A stretch of DNA of 64,000 nt from Celoporthe dispersa (taxonomy: Eukaryota > Ascomycota > Sordariomycetes > Diaporthales > Cryphonectriaceae): assembly GCA_016584495.1 (NCBI GenBank), contig WAID01000003.1:5598501-5662500 (forward strand), in the 5' to 3' direction. A program made the translations under genes and the position numbers. Under the pieces are notes generated by a model. It worked only from the letters and a program-made list of their open reading frames with translations, ran no database searches and had not been told where the DNA came from. The number at the start of each line of letters is the position of its first letter. Position 1 is the first letter of the stretch. Shown piece after piece: positions 57,892 through 64,000 of this stretch.

Positions 57892-59679
57892 GAGGTGGGC
57901 GTGTGGCCGTCCGTGGGTCCCGGCCGGGGCGTCGTGCGAAGAGGGTGAGACGAGATGCATAATTTTGGATGGTCTGGTTTTTGCATACATTGTCATATCA
58001 ATGAATGTACAGTAATGAGTAATCACACCGCTCTTCAGGCCACTTCTCCCTCTCACCCCGCCCTGGAGGCAAGATATCCTCCAGGACGTCGAAAATCTAG
58101 CCTCCAGATTTTATCCTGCACCCGAACCTCGGGCAAAGAAGGACCCCTGGTTTACGGCAATTCGGCTCCGGCTCGACCCGGAACCATCGGTCTTGGGGGG
58201 AGGGGTGGGGGGGTTCGTCGGATCAGCAGGCAGCAGGCAGTCATCCCTTCCTCGGCTTATCGTGCTGTAGTAGTATAAGCCACAGAGGAGAAGTTGAAAC
58301 CAGCGGGTGGAAATTGTGGCACCCCGCAAGATGTTAGCAGGAGGATGATTTTCAGGGACCGACCAATCAGTGGTGGACCTCTGCTAAGTGCCAAGGTCTG
58401 CCGTGCAACCCGGGTGTGTGTGCTCTGGTCTTGGCTAGTTCCTGACGTGTCAGTCTCTAAGGCTGTCACCTGCATGTGCTATGGTAGCCTGCATATGTAC
58501 TACCACAGCAGCTACTGTGCATACTGTAGCATTCATTTCTTGTACGCACGTATGCACTTGGGGCGTATTGACATTATGTCTGGGTGTCCTTGCCCGCTAT
58601 CAAGATAGGGGCTCCCCCATCACAAAGCAACCCAGCCCAACGTTGAGAGCTATTTTAGTGTAAAGAGCTCACTGCAGTTGCGAGCGAGCACTGACGCTTT
58701 CCCTGCCACGCTGTACATGACGTCAACCGACGAGCTGAGTCCCCCCGAATCTGAATTGGGCGCCTCATGGGCACCTGCCGTACACAACCTTGGGCCCACC
58801 CTCACCCCCAAAGACGAGATCATCACCCAGTCTCTCTCTCTCACTCTCACTGTCGGCTTGTGCGCGTTATGCTTGCTTGCTCTGTATCAGTGGAGACGCC
58901 ATGGGGCTGAGCCAACCCGCTATTGCCAACCGACCTGCCTTGCTGTGTTCATCATCTGACTGTGTACCGCGCCCGCACAGCAAGTTCCCCTTCCCCCCCC
59001 TCTCTTCCTTGCATTTTTTCTTTCTCCTTTTGCTGTCAAATGTTCTGTTTTGTTTTGGGTCTTCTCTCGCTCCCCAAGGCCAATTGACCAGTCCCCAATG
59101 GAAATATCTTTTATTTTCTGATCTATACACTTCTATATTGACCATACCGCACTGCCGGATTACTACTTAAGTTGGCCTAGGCCTACCTGAGTGGCCAGCC
59201 TGCGGTACCCGTGTTGGTCTGGGGTGGGATGCTTGCTTGGTTTTATTTTATCTCTATTTTGCTGTTTTCGGTTCATTCGACCGATCCTTCAAGTGTCAGA
59301 CCGACAAAATCCTACCGCAAATCACATCTCACTCAGCATTACTTACTGCCGACCGCCCCTGGTCTTATTTTCCAAATAAGCCTCTCCCCAGACACAACCA
59401 CTAATTACCTCTCTCATATCACTTCGACTCTATGTACTTTTTTCCCGCCTCTCTTTTTAGCTCGTGTGCATCTACACCCTTAAATTTCATGTTAGTCGTC
59501 CTGCAACCCACACACACCTACACACAAAGAAACTCGTGGAATCCGCTCCCTGCCGGCTTTGCCGATGCACCTATAATCTTTCAGCCCACGATCCACCAGA
59601 AACGTGTCACAAGCCTCGAGAGAATTAGGGAGTCGCGCGCAGCCGTCTTGAAGACACCAAAGGTGAGCTTCATCAGACA
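57892..59679. promoter_or_regulatory. GST 3' end and upstream region of the lipase-like gene
   Basis: No gene is firmly supported in 1.8 kb. A frame of 80 codons from the ATG at 58717 contains one hydrophobic stretch but crosses a TC repeat and has no recognisable motif, so I do not call it. A/T-rich DNA at 59030-59480 probably holds the promoter of the lipase-like gene. Confidence 0.45.
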
Positions 59680-60488
59680 ATGGCTGAGTCTGCCGCCATG
59701 GGCTCCGTCGTCCGACCTGATGACGGAGCAAACAGCAGACTGGCCATGTTCACACCGACGTCCATGTCCCCACCAAAGCCGCGGCCCCTGAGGTTGCCAG
59801 CCCTGGTGGCTGGACAACGGCACCTGCAACCCAAGGCGAGCCCGCCCACAGATGGCTCGGGAGATGATGAGGACATCTATGGGGAGGACGATGCGCAGTC
59901 GCTCATCGAGCCGGCCATGAGCCCGGTGGTGACGCGCCTCACCTCGCCCAAGACGCCAGCCGCCGAGAAGATGGCCGCTATGGACAGGATCGCCGAAGGG
60001 TACTTTGAGGGCGGGAATGGAGACAGAGAAGACGAATCTTCAGGCGAGGACACGCCCATACCCATAGGATCTAGGATACCTCCCGCGACCTCGATACCGC
60101 CTCCTCAGCCTCAGTCGCTGGAGAAGCTGCCCACGCCGTGGAGGACCGGTCCTAAGGAGATCGTCGTGACGCCCTCCAACACGCCCAACTCCAGACCAGC
60201 CCTGGGCAGCGCACTGGCGGCCGCGCGACACCGGCGCTCAGCATCTGGGGGCTCCGATGCCTTTAGGCGGCTGTCCAAGGCACTCCCTTCGTTATCTCTG
60301 CCATCGCTACCAAACAGGCTTACGGTGCCGGCCTTCTTCTCGTCCCTGACCACAACCTCGCAGTCAGAGTCCAAGGATCCATCAGCGAGCCCCAAGAACC
60401 AGACACATCCCCCAGCAGATGTGAATCTGAGCACGAGGCACAGCAGCAGCTTTCCCCTCATCCCCCAGCAACACCCACCACAGCTCAC

Positions 60489-60525
<37 letters not shown>

Positions 60526-62364
60526 GACCGTGCAGACCTGGTCCATCCACCACCACCGTCCAGCGCGGCCAGGCGATCCTTTGCGCTCAGGAGGTCCACC
60601 TCGGACGAGTCGATCCTGTACCACTCGCTCTCGCGCATGTCGAGCTTTGGGGACGACCAGCGGTTCACACACATCCGGGAGCAGGTCAACTCCAGGTTCA
60701 AGGCCATCGTGGACTCCTTTGACCCGCCCTCCTTCAAGCTGCCCAGCATGCCCAACACCCTCAACCTGCGCTCGCCTCTGAAGAAGGGTGAGTTCTCGGT
60801 AGAAGAGCTGAGCTACGACCCAAGCAGGTCGGCCCCGGCGAGGGTGATCAAAGGCCCCAAGGACCCGCTGGACAGCGCCCTGGAGTCTCTGACGGGGGAT
60901 CTGGTCATCATGGGCGGATACAGAGGTTCCGTGCTTCGTTCTGCGGAACCGCCTCACAGACAGTTGTGGGTGCCCATCAAGGTGGGGCTGAATGTCAGGA
61001 AGGTGAACCTGGAGGTTGGTCTGGACCCAGAGGATGAGGAGAGGATGGAGGAAAACATCATCCCGTCTGGCATGCTCAAGAATATCGGGCCCGTCGACAT
61101 ATCGAAACGGCTCTTCAAGAGGCTGCGCGAGTGCGAGAACGTCAGGACCGGAAAGCTCAGGGTCCACGACTACGGCTACGACTGGCGGCTGAGCCCACAC
61201 CTCCTCTCCCAGAAGCTGGTCGACTTCATGCGCAGCCTGCCGTCGAACCGTAGCGACAAGCCCCGCGGCGCCTTTGTCATCGCCCACTCCCTGGGCGGCA
61301 TCATCACCCGCCACGCCGTGAACCGCGCACCGGAGCTATTCTCAGGCGTCGTCTACGCCGGGTCGCCGCAGCGATGCATCAACATCCTCGGCCCCCTGCG
61401 CAACGGGGACGCCGTGCTCCTGAACGAAAAAGTCCTGACGGCACACGTCAACTTCTCGCTGCGGACCACCTTTGTCTTTCTGCCCGAGGACGGGTTTTGT
61501 TTTGTGGACAGGACGACGGGCGAGGAGTACAATATCGATTTCTTCAACCCGGAGGACTGGGTCAAGTACCGGCTGTGCCCAAGCGTGGGTGGCCCTGCCC
61601 TGCCTCCCTTCTCCGCCAAGCGTACCAGCGCCTTGGGGTCCTTCCTCAGCCTGTCCGACTCCCTCTCCCTCTCGCGCGGCCGCAGCACCAGCGATCCTCT
61701 CTTCCGGAGATCCAACCCCTCGCCTCCTCGCAAGCTAGTCAAGGACCGCACCCTCGCGCCCCAGATGGACTCCGCTGCCTCCTCGTCCGACAGCCACGAG
61801 CAGCAGCACCAGCCCATGGCCCGCACCGCATCCCCGCCCAAGCAGCAGCAACAGCGCAGCAACAGCAACCTCGCCGACCAGGCCCGCAACCTAGCCTACC
61901 TCACCCGCACCCTCGCCGACACCAAACGTTTCCGCGCCGAGCTCCAGCACAACCCGGCCCACCAGTCCGCCAACATCTATCCGCCCATCGCCGTCATCTA
62001 CGGCAAGGAGATCCCAACCGTCTACGCGACACGGGTTGCCTGCCGCGACGCCATCCCCTGCGCCGACGTCTACGACGACCTGGTCTTCCGTTCCGGCGAC
62101 GGCGTCGTGCTCGTGAGTAACTCAGCTATTGACCTGGAAAGATCAATTGTATCACTAACATTCCAGTAGGCTCGTGAGGCCATGCCCCCACCTGGGTATG
62201 AGATTGTGCGAGGCGGAAGGGTGAGTACGGATAAAGGACATATTTCGATCTTGGGGGATCTGAGTGCTGTGGGTAGGGCGGTGGAGAGCGTGTTGAGGGG
62301 GAGGGCGAAGGGGATCGGGATGGGTGTTATAGGAGAAGGTCGTGAGGGGGGCGGGAAGACGTGA
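59680..62364 (+). CDS. LCAT-like alpha/beta hydrolase (putative phospholipase/acyltransferase)
   Basis: An uncharacterised fungal member of the lecithin:cholesterol acyltransferase-like lipases. Exon 1 is 59680-62112, the intron 62113-62169 is 57 bases, and exon 2 ends at 62364; 875 residues. The first 370 residues are S/P-rich and disordered with a CAG-encoded polyglutamine (60490-60523). The hydrolase core follows: LVIMGGYRGSVLRSA, the DYGYDWRLSPH segment, and AHSLGG with the nucleophile Ser at about 537. A variable S/Q-rich insert interrupts the fold near residues 650-740. I infer the acid as Asp 807 in SGDGVV and the base as His 835 in KGHISILGD, the latter in exon 2. No signal peptide is visible. 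The intron ends CAGTAG, offering two acceptors; only TAG gives the full protein. Substrate unknown. Confidence 0.85.
60490..60523 (+). repeat. CAG triplet repeat encoding polyglutamine
   Basis: About eleven CAG codons in tandem inside the disordered N-terminal part of the lipase-like protein. Confidence 0.9.
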
Positions 62365-62855
62365 TTTTTGGGTGGGGGGAAGGGGGAGAAGCGGAGGACA
62401 ACAAGAAAGAGAAAAGAAAGGAAGGAAAGGGAAAGAGATAGACTATTACATTATACCACTTGCTCACGCAAAGAATAGTAAAGATTAAAAGCATAGCAAT
62501 AGACCTGTATACTATCCAAGTCACATGTCAGCACTTTCCACATGTGGAGATGAGAAAGCAGGGACTCGATGAGCATGTGACTTAAGTCTCTCAACGAGAG
62601 AATGACCATTACAACAAGTGTCCGTCGGTCTCTTAAGTCGAGAGAACAGAAAGGAGAAGAAGAAGAAAGAAAAACACCCCGTCTAGAAAGGACGTCTTGA
62701 TGTATGCTATACAACACCCATTGGAGAATCCTTGCCCACCAGGGAAACAGACTATGAATGACTCTTTTTTTCTTTTCGGTTGTTTTTTCTTTTCGCCCTG
62801 CTTTTGTACATCTTTTCTCTTCTTTCCCTCTGCCTCTCCTCTGCACATGAGCCTC
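62365..62855. other. Convergent 3' regions of the lipase-like gene and GTR2
   Basis: No gene is seen. A purine-rich patch lies at about 62373-62440 and T-rich patches at 62762-62830. Confidence 0.45.
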
Positions 62856-64000
62856 TCACTTTCCGCGTTTCGTCACCTCAAAAAAGTCCGTCAAGCCCTT
62901 GGCCACCACATCCACGTTCATGTTCACCAGCGGCATCTTCTCGTAGCTCCCCTCCTTCATGATGGCCACGAGGGCGAGGTAGCGGTCGACCTCGCGCAGC
63001 ATGATGGGGCGCAGGCCCTCGTTGACGACGATGTGGCTCTCGGCAAAGGAGACGGCGACCTGGTCCTCGAGCTTCTGGGACCAGGGGGCACCCTCGAGCC
63101 GGTCGCGGTGGGCCTTGCTCCGGGACCAGCTGCCGTAGACCATACTCACGTCGATGATGACGTCGATGTAGTCGGAGCAGATCTCGTAGCTGGCCATGTC
63201 GGCCGGGGCCGAGTCTGTGGCGATGTAGATCTTGGACAGCACGTCGAACAGGTAGGCCTTCTCGAAGCGGCACGTGCGGCACAGGTTCGTGAGCATGGCC
63301 TCGAGCTGGCCCAGGCGCGGGATCAGCTTCTGGATCACCTTGCTGAAGGCCTCGAAGATGGAGTGGTTGTAGATGGACGTGAGGTGGAAGGTCACGGGGG
63401 CGTTCTCGAAGCCCTCGTCCGACAGCTCGTCCTGGATGCGGATCGTGATGTCGCGCTGGATGTCGAGCTTGTAGTCGTCCGACAGCCCGTCCACCTTGTG
63501 GATGAACACCTCGATATTGATGGAGGGGTAGTTGCGCTGGAGGTACAGGATGGTGGCGTTGAGCCGGGACACGGCCTCGAGGTAGTCGTCCTGCGCGTCG
63601 ATGACCCAGATGAGGGCGCCGATCTCGCCAAAGACAGCGTCGATGTCGAAGCTAGGGTTGTCGAGGAAGTCGATCTGGCCGGGGAAGTCCCAGACCTGGA
63701 AGTCCATGAACGACCTGGCACGCAGGAGTCAGCCTCTGCCAGCTGTGAGAGGGATACTTCTTTCTTCTCTTCTGAGGCCTGCCAACTCACGCCATCGAGT
63801 CTTTTTGTATCCTCACTGTCGACTCGAGGAATAACGTCTCGCTTGGCGGTACCTTATGAAAGACGACACTTGATATGGATGACTTTCCGCTTCTGCTCAC
63901 TAGTCAGTCGGCTGCTGGACCGTCCAGCACGGCCTTGCGTTCCGACGTCAGCGGGCTTCTCTCCCTCTCACATACCTTCTCTGGCCCATCAGCAACAGCC
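62856..64000 (-). CDS. GTR2: Rag-type small GTPase GTR2 (5' end outside the window)
   Basis: GTR2 (RagC/D) pairs with GTR1 on the vacuole and signals amino-acid sufficiency to TORC1. Visible exons: 64000-63976 (partial), 63892-63791 and 63714-62856; the start codon lies beyond the right edge. The readable part begins LLLMGQRRSGKSS, the P-loop of the RagC class, then FHKVPPSETLFLEST, the switch II segment FQVWDFPGQ, DAQDDYLEAV, and HKVDGL in place of the usual NKxD. The C-terminal roadblock-like domain runs from about FEKAYLFDVLSKIYIATDS to the end (FEVTKRGK). RRSGKSS and PSETLFLEST point to GTR2 rather than GTR1. Frame intact as far as seen. Confidence 0.92.

Noticed and set aside
58717..58959. 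80-codon frame with one hydrophobic stretch
   Set aside because: It crosses a TC repeat, has no family resemblance and lacks nearby splice or promoter support.

Overview
The window looks like nuclear DNA of a filamentous ascomycete (Pezizomycotina, most likely a Sordariomycete). The evidence is many short introns of roughly 50-120 bases with GTATGT, GTACGT or GTGAGT donors and TAG or CAG acceptors, genes on both strands without operons, glutamine- and histidine-rich regulatory proteins, and proteins of the fungal repertoire (MOT1, YAK1, PUB1, a Zn2Cys6 factor, a fungal LCAT-like lipase, GTR2). The species cannot be named from the sequence alone. I saw no rRNA, tRNA, CRISPR array or intact transposable element.

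Layout from left to right: MOT1 (+), CDC37 (+), a large uncharacterised fungal protein (-), FRS1 (-), TPD3 (+), EFM4 (-), a Q/H-rich uncharacterised protein (-), a 5-kb non-coding stretch, YAK1 (-), a PUB1-type RNA-binding protein (-), a Zn2Cys6 transcription factor (-), another 5-kb non-coding stretch, CSN1 (+), PRP18 (-), SAP18 (+), a tiny four-exon complex I subunit (-), a GST (+), an LCAT-like alpha/beta hydrolase (+), and GTR2 (-) running off the right edge. Most are conserved housekeeping or regulatory genes: transcription (MOT1, SAP18, the Zn2Cys6 factor), splicing and mRNA fate (PRP18, PUB1), translation (FRS1, EFM4), chaperone and signalling (CDC37, TPD3, YAK1, GTR2), ubiquitin-like control (CSN1) and respiration. 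YAK1, GTR2 and TPD3 all act in nutrient and TOR signalling in yeast, but their proximity here is probably incidental.

The dominant anomaly is quality rather than biology. Ten of the eighteen genes carry single-base frame breaks, sixteen in all, mostly at mononucleotide runs. They hit essential genes (MOT1, TPD3, PRP18) as well as others, and adding or removing one base brings back conserved family sequence directly. This fits uncorrected homopolymer errors in the assembly better than gene decay. Non-coding DNA also carries about a dozen G or C runs of 10-14 bases, three inside introns. The remaining points worth attention are a probable GC-AG intron in SAP18, a CAG/TAG tandem acceptor in the lipase gene whose upstream choice gives an immediate stop, two large uncharacterised proteins, and two long repeat-rich regulatory intervals. 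I did not find a convincing new multi-gene system.
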